A stretch of 35,145 bases of DNA from Nemertoderma westbladi. Taxonomy: Eukaryota > Xenacoelomorpha > Nemertodermatida > Nemertodermatidae. This document shows positions 21,011 to 31,753 of this stretch, in pieces. Position 1 is the first letter of the stretch. The number at the start of each line of letters is the position of its first letter. The notes under the pieces were generated by a model. It saw only the letters and a list, made by a program, of their open reading frames with translations. It had not been told where the DNA came from and made no database searches. The DNA is taken from the NCBI GenBank assembly GCA_032718475.1, contig JAUCBJ010008833.1, positions 1 through 35,145 on the forward strand. The letters run 5' to 3'. A program made the position numbers and the translations under genes.

Positions 21011-21595
21011 AAGTTTCGAAACTGTGCGAGTAACTGTTGATACATCTATGTGGATATGTGTGATATGTGGAGATGTGTGATACAACGCCAACGCATCTTA
21101 TGCCGATGTAGTAATATGGGTATTGAAATAATATTAAATTAATGTACACTCTTAAAGCTGCAGCGAAAAAATGTAGCTAATTTCCTAGGTTACATATAAA
21201 ATAATAATATTATTTTTAAGAACATTAATTTTATTACTTTGCAAAAATTCAATTAAAAAATAACCAGACATATACATTGTGGAATAAACTATTTCAGAAG
21301 CCTACACAACAGCCATGCCATGGATAGTATTTATGTTATGATATCTGTCATTCACCTGAGATAGCAATACAACATTTATAGTGAATTTAAAGAATGCTGT
21401 CTGGGCTGGAATAGCAATACTGGTTGTCTATTACTATTCCTCTCTGGTTAGTCTTAGCAACAACTCCCAGCCAGCAGCAGAGACTTGACCAATAATCATT
21501 CCCAGCAACTGGGAATGACACACACATCCCATCTAAGAACCAGCATGTTGGCCAATAAATGAGCAGTATTTAATGAGAATAAATTTTTTTTGCCG

Positions 21596-22123
21596 TTTTA
21601 ATTACTTTAGATCAATTAAAGACACAATTATTAAAGCAAATCACTTGAACTAATTAAAAACTATAATAGAATGGCGTATGGGGATTACATCTGTATAATT
21701 TTTAATTATAATTATTTAAATCTTATACTGTAAAACAATTAATTTCCTTTAAAAGGCAGGTTGAAAATGGTGTTTTTACCGTAATAACTTAATTAACTAA
21801 TTAACTGCTATTATCTTAGCTTCTCGAAGGCCACACTGAAATTCTACTTGGAAAATTTCTAAACTTTTGCCAAACAACATGTGTACCAAGTTTGGATAGA
21901 TTTCATCAAAGATTGGCCGAGTTATTAACGTTTAAAATTGAACGCGACAGAACGACAGGTTGATTAATGGTACCACTACGCTAAGGCTCACTCACTTCGT
22001 GGCTCGCCCCACAGGTTGATTAATGGTACCACTACGCTAAGGCTCACTCACTTCGTGGCTCGCCCCACAGGTTGATTAATGGTACCACTACGCTAAGGCT
22101 CACTCACTTCGTGGCTCGCCCCA
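21596..22123. repeat. Dispersed repeat, least interrupted copy
   Basis: This copy reads through CTTCTCGAAGGCCACAC (empty site of the Gypsy insertion) and AAATCTTATACTG (empty site of the 71-bp retroposed tail). It ends with three 56-bp units starting at 21956, 22012 and 22068. It is therefore the best local reference for the family. Confidence 0.85.
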
Positions 22124-22124
22124 C

Positions 22125-23257
22125 AGTACTGTACTCAAAAACCGGTCAGCCGGTACATTACTTTTGTATAGCACTCAGATTGGAATTCGCTTTCATTTTA
22201 TTAATACAGAACCTACCTACAGCACTACAGCCTTTGCCTTTCCTCTTGGTTCGCTTTCATTGTAACAAAACGATGCCTAATCGTCTGTACTTATACAGTA
22301 TAATGTACAGTTGTATTATGAAATGGGTATTAAAGTGACCTTTCTCTGCAACTCTCCACTACAACTGCTTAATTGTTATTTGTATACAAACGGATAGCGA
22401 ACTTGTTTTCTTTGTTTATGGTGACGAGATATAGTTATTTATTCATACTTATTTATTTAAGGTATATTACATTATTAAATTACCACGTTATTGACATCAA
22501 TTTAATTTTTTGACCCTTATCATGTCTATTTATCAATTTAATTTAATCTAGGATTAGTTTTGAATGACCTCATAACATCCTCATAACCTAATGTCCTCTA
22601 CATTATTAATTTGACCCTTATCATGTCTATGTAGCATCTAATTATAATTAGTTTTTGAATGACTTCTCAATTTACAAGTTTTTTGGACACCCATGGGCAC
22701 CCAAGTCCCCATGCTGTATTTATATTACACCGTTCGTTGCTATTCTGCTTGTTATACTGTATTTTACTAGTTGTTGTTACTTGGTGCTCTTTAATTTGTT
22801 CCCCTCTCTCAATTCATTTTGTCAATAAAATATTAATAATTGTGAATTTTTTGGACCGGCTCTTTGGACTATCAAGTCATTCAAAAGTTACAGTATTAAG
22901 CCTAGACGAAATGATATTTAGCGCCTCCTAGAGGAGGACCATGTAAATCCACGACGCCAAAATTCTGAAAACTTTCTAAACTTTTGACATACTACTTGTG
23001 TACCACCACGTTTGGTATAATTTCATCAAAGATTCGCTGAGTTACTGTACTAGCATTCAAAGATTAGACGGCCCGACCGACCAACGACAGGCAGACCGAC
23101 AGACAGACGCGAGGTTGAGATTGGTAGGCCTACTGGTATTCTACGCTCGCTCTCTTTCGCGGCTCACCCCACAGTGTTAGTCAATTTAACGGCTGCTTGT
23201 CAGTTCTGTCACAGGCCCTGTGTTACAGGATACAGTAGTGCCTCTCGTTGTTTTAAG
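22125..23257. other. Right part of duplication copy A, non-coding
   Basis: This matches 30581-31753. It contains a 90-codon ATG frame at 22659-22931 with one hydrophobic stretch, identical in translation to 31157-31429. A dispersed-repeat fragment at about 22965-23172 ends in GCTCACCCCACAG. I do not call the small frame a gene, since high overall similarity of the copies explains its identity. Confidence 0.5.
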
Positions 23258-23616
23258 TATGACGGGATCTACGGATCCCGGTTTATCCGTTTGGGTTTTC
23301 TATCCACGCGTCCCCGCCGTGTGTGAAAGGTAAAAGAGTTCTGATGTTGGGTAATATGTATAAAGGTATAATAGTCTGACAGTTGATATAATATAGTATG
23401 ACACAATAGGTAATATATAACGTCACCTTCAAGGCAGAACCCCCTAAGTCGATTTTTGTAGTTCTGAGATAATCGATAAAAACTGTTTATTTTTTAGAGA
23501 GATGCCTCAGTTTACTTGTTATTGTGTTTTTTGATAACTAAATATATATAGAATTCATATAATTAAACTTTCAATATGATTTAGAATTACCTTTGAAATA
23601 TATTGCGGTTTTTTTG

Positions 23617-23763
23617 TAAAAATTCTGACTTATGGTGTTTTGCCAAAACAAAGGGGAACACCGTTTTCTGGTATTATCCCGTAACTATACGATAGTTGCG
23701 GGGTATTGCCTAGAAAACAAGGTATCCTCAATTTGGCAAAACACCATAAGTACGAATTTTTAA
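23617..23763. repeat. Inner inverted repeat with about 30-bp arms
   Basis: GACTTATGGTGTTTTGCCAAA (arm 23617-23647) is matched inverted by TTTGGCAAAACACCATAAG (arm 23732-23763), with about 85 bases between. Both arms contain the same GTTTTGCC core as the element termini. Confidence 0.8.
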
Positions 23764-24496
23764 AAAAAACACGCAAAATATATCAAATAATAGCCAAGGC
23801 GTATCGTACGTCCTTAATAATTTAGTGCGTTGTGCGCACGTAATACATGTGCGCATTTGTTATTAGCTAAAACGTGCTATCTAACATGTTAACTAGCACA
23901 TGATCAGGTGTTAGTATTACCTGTAAACGCAATAATAACAAATAATCACATACTGTACAATATAGCTAACACACTTGCGCACATGTTGGAAATTTTTGAA
24001 TTCAAAATCAAAGGGCTCCATAAGTTTTTGATATTTTGGTATTAATTGCTTCTAAAATAAGTACGGGACTGTAGTTAGAATCATGTATCAATACAAATTG
24101 AACAAAATGTAGCCAAATGCAGAACTATAAGAACAAAATTTAAATTCAAGAAAGCGGAACTCTAAGTACAAAATATAGCCATGGGTGGTACTCTACAGTA
24201 AGAACAAAGTCTAGCTACAGGGTTGCAGCTACGTTAAAGTACAGTTCACTTACAGTACGTCATGACGAATAATTAAAGACTTGTTTTTTCTACAGTACGT
24301 GGCAACATTTTAAGCAACTCTATCAGCAACTTAGTGAGCATGTCAGGTTGCCGATCAAGTTGCTCTATGTAAACGCGAAGTTTGTTGCTGTAAAAGATGC
24401 CTCATATAACGGAGACTAAAAGTTAATGTTACTCAAATTAAGTTGCTTGTTACTGACCAAGTTATCCAAAACGTCCTGAACCCCATAGCAACTTGG

Positions 24497-25020
24497 AGAC
24501 AAACATTAAATGAGGGACAGATATTTATCAGCGCCACAAACATTAGTGTGTGACAAACATTAATCAGGGTGACAAACATTAATGTGGGACATAAACATTG
24601 ATGTAGGACACAAACAATAATGTGGGACATAAACATTGATATAGGACCCAAACATTAATGTGGAACACAAACATTAATGAGGGACGCAAACATTAATGAG
24701 GGACACAAACATTAATGAGGGACACAAACATTAATGAGGGACACAAACATTAATGAGGAACACAAATATTAATGAGGGTGACAAACATTAATGAGGGACA
24801 CAAACATTAATGAGGGACACAAACATTAATGAGGGACACAAACATTAATGAGGGACACAACATTAATGAGGGACACAAACATTAATGAGATACACAAACA
24901 TTAATGAGGGACACAAACATTAATGAGGGACACAAACATTAATGAGATACACAAACATTAATGAGGGACACAAACAATAAACGAGGGACAGATATCAATC
25001 AAGGGCACAAACGTTAATCA
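24497..25020. repeat. 19-bp minisatellite, GACACAAACATTAATGAGG
   Basis: Roughly two dozen copies run head to tail. Middle units are nearly identical and edge units degenerate (AATGTGGGACATAAACATTGAT, CAAACGTTAATCATGGGCAC). No coding frame is maintained. Confidence 0.95.
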
Positions 25021-25309
25021 TGGGCACTATCGCCATTCGAACTTAGTATGATTCATGTTACCACTCATACATACATACATACATACAATATATTACAGTA
25101 TTACAATTCTCATTACTGTCAAGCAATAAAATAACAACAATAAATAATAACATATTAATCTGACCAAACCAATAAACTATGTTATTGCCAATTGAAGGAA
25201 AGGATCAGGTTACAGAGATGGTTTTTCTAACCAAAACAATAAACGATGTTGTTACTAAAAAGGGAAGGAGTAGGAGTAAAAAAATGATGAACATGAGGGG
25301 GAGACAGGA

Positions 25310-25402
25310 ATGGGGGGGGGGGGGGGGGGGGTTAACATGAATGGTGGTGGTAGGAGGTAAATTGAAAATATGGGGGTACACCAGCCGGGGGGGGGGGGGG
25401 GG
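25310..25402. repeat. Two long G runs
   Basis: G runs of about 17-20 at about 25313-25331 and 25386-25402, within purine-rich sequence. Lengths may be affected by sequencing. Confidence 0.8.
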
Positions 25403-25478
25403 AAGCAGAAAACAGGCAGCTGAACAACGTAACCGAACGTCGCTTTCAATTAATTTCCATCTAATTAGGAAGATGGTT

Positions 25479-25545
25479 TGTGTCCCTCATTAATGTTTGC
25501 GTCCCTCAATAATGTTTGTGTCCCTAATTAATATTTGTGTCCTGG
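25479..25545. repeat. Inverted copies of the 19-bp minisatellite
   Basis: GTGTCCCTCATTAATGTTTG and two degenerate repeats are the reverse complement of the array at 24497-25020, about 460 bp away, so the two could pair. Confidence 0.85.
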
Positions 25546-25897
25546 CCGCAATACAAACCAGTATATAAATGATAAATTACGGGGTTTTGCCAGGCTATTG
25601 TTTCTGATTTAAGGGGTTTTACAGGTTGTTATTTCTGATTTAAGGGGTTTTGCCAGGTGGACTGAATGTCATATACTTGAATTTACGGTGTTTTGCAAGC
25701 CAATTATTGACTTGGGGGGTTCTGCCTCGAAGTGGGCATAAGTTACGGGGAACTGTCTTTGGCTTATAACTCAAAAATGGCTGGTAGAAAAGCTTCGGGG
25801 TTCTGCCAGACGAAAAAGCCGATATCGAATTACCCAAAAAGTCAAAAACATGAAAATCGAAAAAAATCGACTTAGGGGGTTCTGCCTTGAAGGTGAC

Positions 25898-26186
25898 GAT
25901 AATGGCGGTAGCGGACGGTGACAGAAGTCCCCGTTCCACCCTACTGATCTGACTGAGTAAACTGAGTAACTGACCGGTATGATTACTGGTAACTGGTTAT
26001 ATTGCACGGTGGCCTTATTGCTACTCAATCGATGCCATTCTCCCCTCTGATTGGTTGATACCCCTGTTGGCACCCTTTGCCCCCCTCTGAAGTGCTTCCC
26101 TTCGCCCTTGCTGTTCTCTCTCTTGTCAGGGGAGTAACCCCTGACCCTTATTGTGTGTCTCCTTTGGGGCCTATTGTCCCCGTTTA
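25898..26186. other. Spacer before copy B, no gene seen
   Basis: This is less AT-rich than its surroundings. It contains CCCCTCTGATTGGTTGATAC and a perfect hairpin at 26125-26145. Minus-strand frames through it (25771-26259) lack recognisable features and I do not call them genes. Confidence 0.5.
26125..26145. other. Perfect 8-bp hairpin
   Basis: GTCAGGGG, a five-base loop, then CCCCTGAC. It is isolated and of unknown meaning. Confidence 0.5.
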
Positions 26187-26648
26187 GGATCTGACGCGTC
26201 ATGCAGCGAACAACTAACCAGAGAGAAATCAGCATATTATTTGTCATATTAAAATCCACATTACAATCACTTATTTTAGATGTTGTATTATATTAGTAGG
26301 CCTTCATACTGTTATATAATCTTTATTTCGCAAAAAAGAAAATTCATGTTAAAATTTACAGAGTAGGCCTAATTATTACGTTAATACAGTAGTTACAATT
26401 AATTATTAAAATACGGCAGTTTTGACTTTTTTGAACTTTTTTGAACACGGAAGTTCAATGATATAATATACAGTTTATAAATAATAATTAATACTATAAT
26501 TAGCATTGAAATATAAAATATTAGGATACTTTTTATTTCCCGTTGCTCCACTACTGAGTGAGGGATTTTGTATTGGGAACACTGTACTTTAGTAGGTAGG
26601 CATACTCCAGAGTTTTAGGTCATACCAAACAGTTCGAATATTGTTTCA

Positions 26649-27230
26649 ATGGCTTCGAATAGCCGAAATATTTCTGTTTGGAAAACCTCATTCCAACGTT
26701 ACGTCTGCATAGTTTCGGATCGTCAAGCGAGAATGGAAAGATTTCCGCGGAGTAACTGGAGCAAATTTACCTGTCGGAAGATGTGCGGGGCGTTTAAATG
26801 CCCCGGATGTCGGAGAAAATGGGATTCCGGGAAGTGCATCGCGGAAATACAATATAGATACAACCCGGAGGATAAAAGGGGGGAAATACGGATAGAACGA
26901 GAATTTGGACAAAAGTGCCAACGGTGTCCAGATAATTATATTCCTCCTCAACTTTATCAAATGTCTACAGATTCTGCGATGGAAGAGGTCTTTATTAAGA
27001 TTAAAACTCGTTTCTATGACAGGGATTATTCTCCCCGTCCCGTTGTTGATGCCGACATTGGAAGTCACTTCCAACGGGGTGCGGTAGGTCACGATAGCGC
27101 CAACTGTGAAGGGTGTGAGCTTGGGGTCTGTGAGAGAGGTTTCGCACAGGGTCACACAGAAAGACATGCTGCTAAGTTTAAAAGTGGCAAAACTCAGTTG
27201 AAAATAGTTAATTGGGTGTTTATTGGGTAA
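26649..27230 (+). CDS. RTP-like 3CxxC zinc-finger protein, copy B
   Basis: A 193-residue frame identical in protein sequence to the copy at 14574, with all three CxxC pairs at 51-54, 90-93 and 153-156. The antisense reading across the gene is also identical in the two copies, so the DNA itself has essentially no change over the coding region. The roughly 460 bp upstream show only one difference that I noticed (CACGGAAGTT against CACGGCAGTT). By contrast about ten substitutions and indels appear in the 430 bp downstream of the stop. Both copies have the same putative start context and no visible intron, so both may be expressed, though expression cannot be seen from sequence. What differs between them is downstream context and repeat content. 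Alternative view: one copy may have recently overwritten the other by gene conversion. Confidence 0.85.
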   Translation: MASNSRNISVWKTSFQRYVCIVSDRQARMERFPRSNWSKFTCRKMCGAFKCPGCRRKWDSGKCIAEIQYRYNPEDKRGEIRIEREFGQKCQRCPDNYIPPQLYQMSTDSAMEEVFIKIKTRFYDRDYSPRPVVDADIGSHFQRGAVGHDSANCEGCELGVCERGFAQGHTERHAAKFKSGKTQLKIVNWVFIG

Positions 27231-28654
27231 TAATTTGTAGAACAAATTTTATCAATATACAGTAGGCCTACAATATATTAATAATTTTGGTTTGGATTTG
27301 AGATATAAAACTGAAGATGACATATGTATTTGTAGGCCTACACGGAATGATGAATTTATTGTTTGTGTTTGTCCGTAGAAAACGAAAATGTTTTTATATT
27401 TTGCAATTAATGTTACTGTATATTCAATCATTGTTTCATTACTAAATCAACATCTGATAGTCGCTAATCTGATTGATGATATTATTAATAATGATAACGT
27501 TTTTCTTAAAGAGGAAATTCAGCCCAATCTAGATTATTCCCTATAAGAAATTGACTGTCATTGTGTCATAAGAAACATTTACAATGTAATGTAAACGATC
27601 GTGGGGCCTTCGCGCAGCACGAGACTCCACAGTACTGTACCGAGTTTGGTTTAATTTAATGTGTGATTGACCGACTTACTTCGGTTTTTATTAATGCCGA
27701 CTACCGGTACCGACTGACACCTTTTCCACTTTTGACCAAACTTCAGATTCTTTCTAAAGTTTTGACTGACTGCATACGTACCTACCAAGGTTGGTTTAAT
27801 TTCAGTAATTATTGTTTGCGTTCAAGAACAGCACTCGCAGCCAAAAAAAACCGATGAAAAAAAGGAATTTATATTTTCAAAAAAAAGGAAGAAAAGGATA
27901 GGATGCAGTTCAAAAAAAGGACAAAAAGGATCGGATACGGTTCAAAAAAAGGGAAAAACTGAATTGATATTATCTTTAAAAAAAGGATAGTAAACATTAT
28001 ATTTCATTAACCTTTGTCTATTAAGAAACGTCACTGTATGTTTCTAATTTTCAACTTTTTTGCCTAGTTATCAGAGATAGTTGAGTTCGGCCGATTGATG
28101 GTTATTGATAGAGGTTATCAAACTCTTGTAAATATAACTTTAGTTTGAAAGTTATATAAAACCTTTGGTACGGATTTCCGGTCGTGGCTACATTTATTTA
28201 AATAACAAAAATTCTTTAAGACGCAATCAAAATTCCACCATATCCAGGGGAAAACGGATGCAAATAACAGCTGATTAGGAGCAAAAATGAAACTGTAACC
28301 GTGCTATAGGCTTTCTATTATTGTTTTGGTTAGAATAGACCGCCACTGCAACCTGTTCCTTTCCCTAAATTGAAAATCAACATTGTTGATTCACCAATGC
28401 GGGTTTTGTGTCAATTATAATATATTCTTCCCACTCAGAAAATAAATATATTAAAGTTACCTTCACTGCTACATTTTTATGGTACCTTAGCTTGTGATTT
28501 TTGTCAAAATAAAAATACTCAAAATAAAAATCTGTATTATTACTGTATTATGCCCATCAATCTCTGTTATAACCTTGTCAATATAATCAGCAAGCTGAAG
28601 TTGAATTTCTGAACCAAAAAAAGATGAAAAAAGGTGTGAAAATGAACAAAAAAA
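27231..28654. other. Non-coding part of copy B downstream of the RTP-like gene
   Basis: This follows copy A with scattered substitutions and indels. It includes the 24-bp GC-rich motif at 27599-27622 and AAAAAAAGGA runs at about 27842-27955. No gene is seen. Confidence 0.6.
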
Positions 28655-28965
28655 TGGAAAAAGGAAACGTTCTAAAAAAAGGAAACGTTCTAAAATAAAG
28701 GAAAAAAAAGGAAACTCTGGGAGGCCTGCAAGAATTAATTAAAAGTACCTACAAAAGAATTATTGCCGCGGTAGGATTCGAACCTACGTGGGAAGATCCC
28801 ATGGTTTTCTAGTCCACCGCCTTAACCACTCGGTCAACACTGCTCAAGGTTAAAATGTGCATACTCTGCCATTCTATGGAGGCTGAACTGTTATTCTGCA
28901 ATTTCGTACATGCTGGCGTTCCCGATAAATTTTATCATTCTCTTAAAACACAATGTCATTACAAA
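28655..28965. other. Segment present only in copy B
   Basis: Copy A passes from AAAAATGGAA straight to CAAAGTTTCTAAACTTTCC, whereas copy B has about 0.3 kb between. It includes two AGGAAACGTTCTAAAA units and the tRNA-Ser-like sequence. No target duplication is evident, so either B gained it or A lost it. Confidence 0.7.
28764..28843 (-). tRNA. tRNA-Ser(AGA)-like sequence, possibly a pseudogene or SINE head
   Basis: On the minus strand the A box (TGACCGAGTGG) and B box (GGTTCGAATCC) are excellent. The anticodon loop reads CTAGAAA (anticodon AGA). A long variable arm (GGGATCTTCCC) can pair, and the T stem GTAGG/CCTAC is perfect, together typical of a class II tRNA-Ser. Weak points: the acceptor ends pair over only six positions with one mismatch (GCAGTG with CGCGGC), and the anticodon stem has a mismatch. 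It may be a decayed tRNA gene or the 5' part of a tRNA-derived SINE. It is absent from copy A. Confidence 0.6.
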
Positions 28966-31753
28966 GTTTCTAAACTTTCCATGTACTACTTACTTTCTAA
29001 GTTTGGTTCAATTCCGAGCCAGCGATGCCGAGAAATTCGCGTTCAAACATTTACCAAACAGACAGACGGACAGACAGACGGACGAAAGGACATGCACCAT
29101 TTGTTTTATATGTACCGTATACCACCGACTACGTGTCTCGCCCCAGCCCCACAGAGTATGTAGGTCTGCTAACTAAACTGTAGGCCTAGCCTACTGCTAC
29201 TTAACATTAGGTCATCAAAAAAAAGTAATTGGAACTGGCGGTTGTTGTGACGATTGTTCACAAGTTGCTGAAGAATTGTATAAAATGTTAATGCGTGCGT
29301 GTAGGTCGGCTTACACATTTAAAACTTTTGTGCAAATAGATAAAAATTGAAAAATTTATGTAATGTGTGCGTGTGGCCTAATAAATTATTATCTCGTATT
29401 TTATTTTTTGCAAGTTTTAACGCCTGAACGGGGGTTAATACTACAAATCCATTGAAATAATGAAACAAAACGGTGGAACAAGCATACCACACCACATATA
29501 CATAATTATACATTAATTGTTACAAATTGCCACAATAGCAGTTATTTACATACTGTGCAAAAACAGGGTGGAGTAGTTTATTAATTAATAATATAAATTA
29601 ATGACCGACCCGGTAAAGCAATTTATCCCTAAAGTGCGAGTGACTTTTTTCACAAAATTGGTAATAATTAATGGATAGTTCTGAAAGAGGACTATTATCG
29701 AAAGCAACCGATAAAGTTATCGAAAAGGTTAAATAAAGTAGGGGTGAAATATATCCATTTAGATAGGGGGCACATTTCGCACTTTCAGGATTCGTAAACA
29801 AGTAGTCATAAACAAAAAAAGATACGAGCTATAATTCAGATAATTGAAGTACAATTTGAAATATTCTTTCGCGAAATATAAATGCACTGTCACAGTAAGG
29901 GCTTACTTATAGTGCGAGTGCAAAGCAGCACTGTCAGTAAGCAGCTCTTAGAAAAACTAACTAATCACTACTTCCTGATTGGTTTTAAACTGGGTACCTA
30001 GCAACGCCATCAGCTGATTTCAAAATGCCTTATACTTTGTAATTATAGGGGCCCTTAAAAATACTATTTTTTGACATATTTCTCGACATAATTTTGGTAT
30101 ATTATTAGAATGTGAATCTTAATAAAGTTGTGTGCTTAATTTGATTTTGTTGGTGCATTAAAATATAAAATATTATTATACAGTAGTTTTATACAGTAGT
30201 TAGACAGTCCCCACTACATTACTTTTGCTTTAATCTTAGTATAGACAGTCACTAAATTTCCTCCCGCATAATTACCACCCCGCCCCCATAATTGTACTTT
30301 GTTTTATACCGTAGTTAGAATACCTAGTACTGCCCTGCCAGTTACGGTGGGGTCTTTACTGCTTTTCGGTGTTTAAATATTTTAATTTTAGACGTTGAAT
30401 AAAGGCCTGTTGGCCGCAATATACGTCATATATATTTATTATTCTTGGTCACCTTTGGTCTTAATTTAAGCTTCAAATATAAATTAAAAATACTAGAGTA
30501 CCTATGAGCCCTTAAAACAACTATAAACACTATTATTCATGATTGCATTTAAAGGAGTTATCAGGATGCAGTAAACTCTACAGTACTGTACTCAAAAACC
30601 GGTCAGCCGGTACATTACTTTTGTATAACACTCAGATTGGAATTCGCTTTCATTTTATTAATACAGAACCTACAGTACCTACAGCACTACAGCAACCCTT
30701 TCCACTTGGTTCGCTTTCATTGTAATAAAACGATGCCTAATCGTCTGTACTTATACAGAGTATAATGTACAGTTGTATTGTGAAATGGGTATTAAAGTGA
30801 CCTTTCTCTGCAACTCTCCACTACAACTGCTTAATTGTTGTTTGTATACAAACGGATAGCGAACTTGTTTTCTTTGTTTATGGTGATGATATATAGTTAT
30901 TTATTCATACTTATTTATTTAAGGTATATTACATTATTAAATTACCACGTTATTGACATCAATTTAATTTTTTGACCCTTATCATGTCTATTTATCAATT
31001 TAATTTTTTGACCCTTATCATGTCTATTTATCAATTTAATTTAATCTAGGATTAGTTTTGAATGGCCTCATAACCTAATGTCCTCTACATTATTAATTTG
31101 ACCCTTATCATGTCTATGTAGCATCTATTTAATTTATTAATTTAATTAGTTTTTGAATGACTTCTCAATTTACAAGTTTTTTGGACACCCATGGGCACCC
31201 AAGTCCCCATGCTGTATTTATATTACACCGTTCGTTGCTATTCTGCTTGTTATACTGTATTTTACTAGTTGTTGTTACTTGGTGCTCTTTAATTTGTTCC
31301 CCTCTCTCAATTCATTTTGTCAATAAAATATTAATAATTGTGAATTTTTTGGACCGGCTCTTTGGACTATCAAGTCATTCAAAAGTTACAGTATTAAGCC
31401 TAGACGAAATGATATTTAGCGCCTCCTAGAGGAGGACCATGTAAATGCACTACGCCAAAATTCTGAAAACTTTCTAAACTTTTGACATACTACTTGTGTA
31501 CCACCACGTTTGGTATAATTTCATCAAAGATTCGCTGAGTTACCGTACTAGCATTCAAAGATTAGACGGCCCGACCGACCAACGACAGGCAGACCGACAG
31601 ACAGACGCGAGGTTGAGATTGGTAGGCCTGTACTGGTATTCTACGCTCGCTCTCTTTCGTGGCTCACCCCCACAGTGTTAGTCAATTTAACGGCTGCTTG
31701 TCAGTTCTGTCACAGGCCCTGTGTTACCGGATAGTGCCACTCGTTGTTTTAAG
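28966..31753. other. Remaining non-coding part of copy B
   Basis: This holds the dispersed-repeat fragment with ACAGACAGACGG at about 29056, the hairpin at about 29899-29940, the LINE empty site near 30430, the empty site of the 1.67-kb block near 30580, and a 90-codon frame at 31157-31429. The C run seen in copy A is only CCCCGCCCCC here (about 30277). No clear gene. Confidence 0.6.

Larger units (their letters stand above)
20457..22124. repeat. 1.67-kb repeat block present only in copy A
   Basis: Copy B passes directly from GCAGTAAACTCTACAG to TACTGTACTC (about 30580), whereas copy A has 1.67 kb between the same words, with a short ACA/CAG microhomology at the ends. The block begins with the 24-bp GC-rich motif, includes a C run at about 20607-20620, a 155-bp tandem duplication, and a full dispersed repeat with a 3 x 56-bp array. 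No gene is seen; 21011-21595 appears unique and non-coding. Confidence 0.8.
14112..23257. repeat. Segmental duplication, copy A
   Basis: From GGATCTGACGCGTCATGCAG onward this region matches 26187-31753 in direct orientation, starting with a constant offset of 12075 bp. It ends near CACAGGCCCTGTGTTAC...CTCGTTGTTTTAAG. Compared with copy B it has two large extra blocks: the LINE at 18085-20300 and a repeat block at 20457-22124. It lacks the roughly 0.3-kb block found in B at about 28655-28965. Small indels and substitutions occur throughout except around the RTP-like gene. Confidence 0.95.
23421..25897. mobile_element. About 2.5-kb element with perfect 37-bp inverted termini
   Basis: The 37 bases at 23421-23457 (CGTCACCTTCAAGGCAGAAC...) are the exact reverse complement of 25861-25897. 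The element lies entirely between the two copies of the segmental duplication. No transposase frame is visible, so if mobile it is non-autonomous. The interior has an inner inverted repeat, a 19-bp minisatellite, G runs, and at least ten relatives of GGGGTTYTGCC in both orientations. No target-site duplication is obvious and the superfamily is not recognised. Confidence 0.7.
26187..31753. repeat. Segmental duplication, copy B
   Basis: Direct copy of 14112-23257, more compact because it lacks the LINE and the 1.67-kb block. It preserves the empty sites for both. It carries an extra segment at about 28655-28965 with a tRNA-Ser-like sequence. Confidence 0.95.

Noticed and set aside
22659-22931. 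90-codon ATG frame with a hydrophobic stretch, identical at 31157-31429
   Set aside because: The copies are recent and similar overall. There is no homology I recognise and no promoter or polyadenylation context, so it is kept only as a note.
24433-24651. Possible CRISPR-like array at 24497-25020
   Set aside because: The units are 19 bp head to tail without unique spacers. This is a eukaryotic minisatellite.
25640-26259. Two overlapping minus-strand frames of 99 and 162 codons
   Set aside because: They run across the terminus of the inverted-repeat element and through repeat units, and show no domain features.
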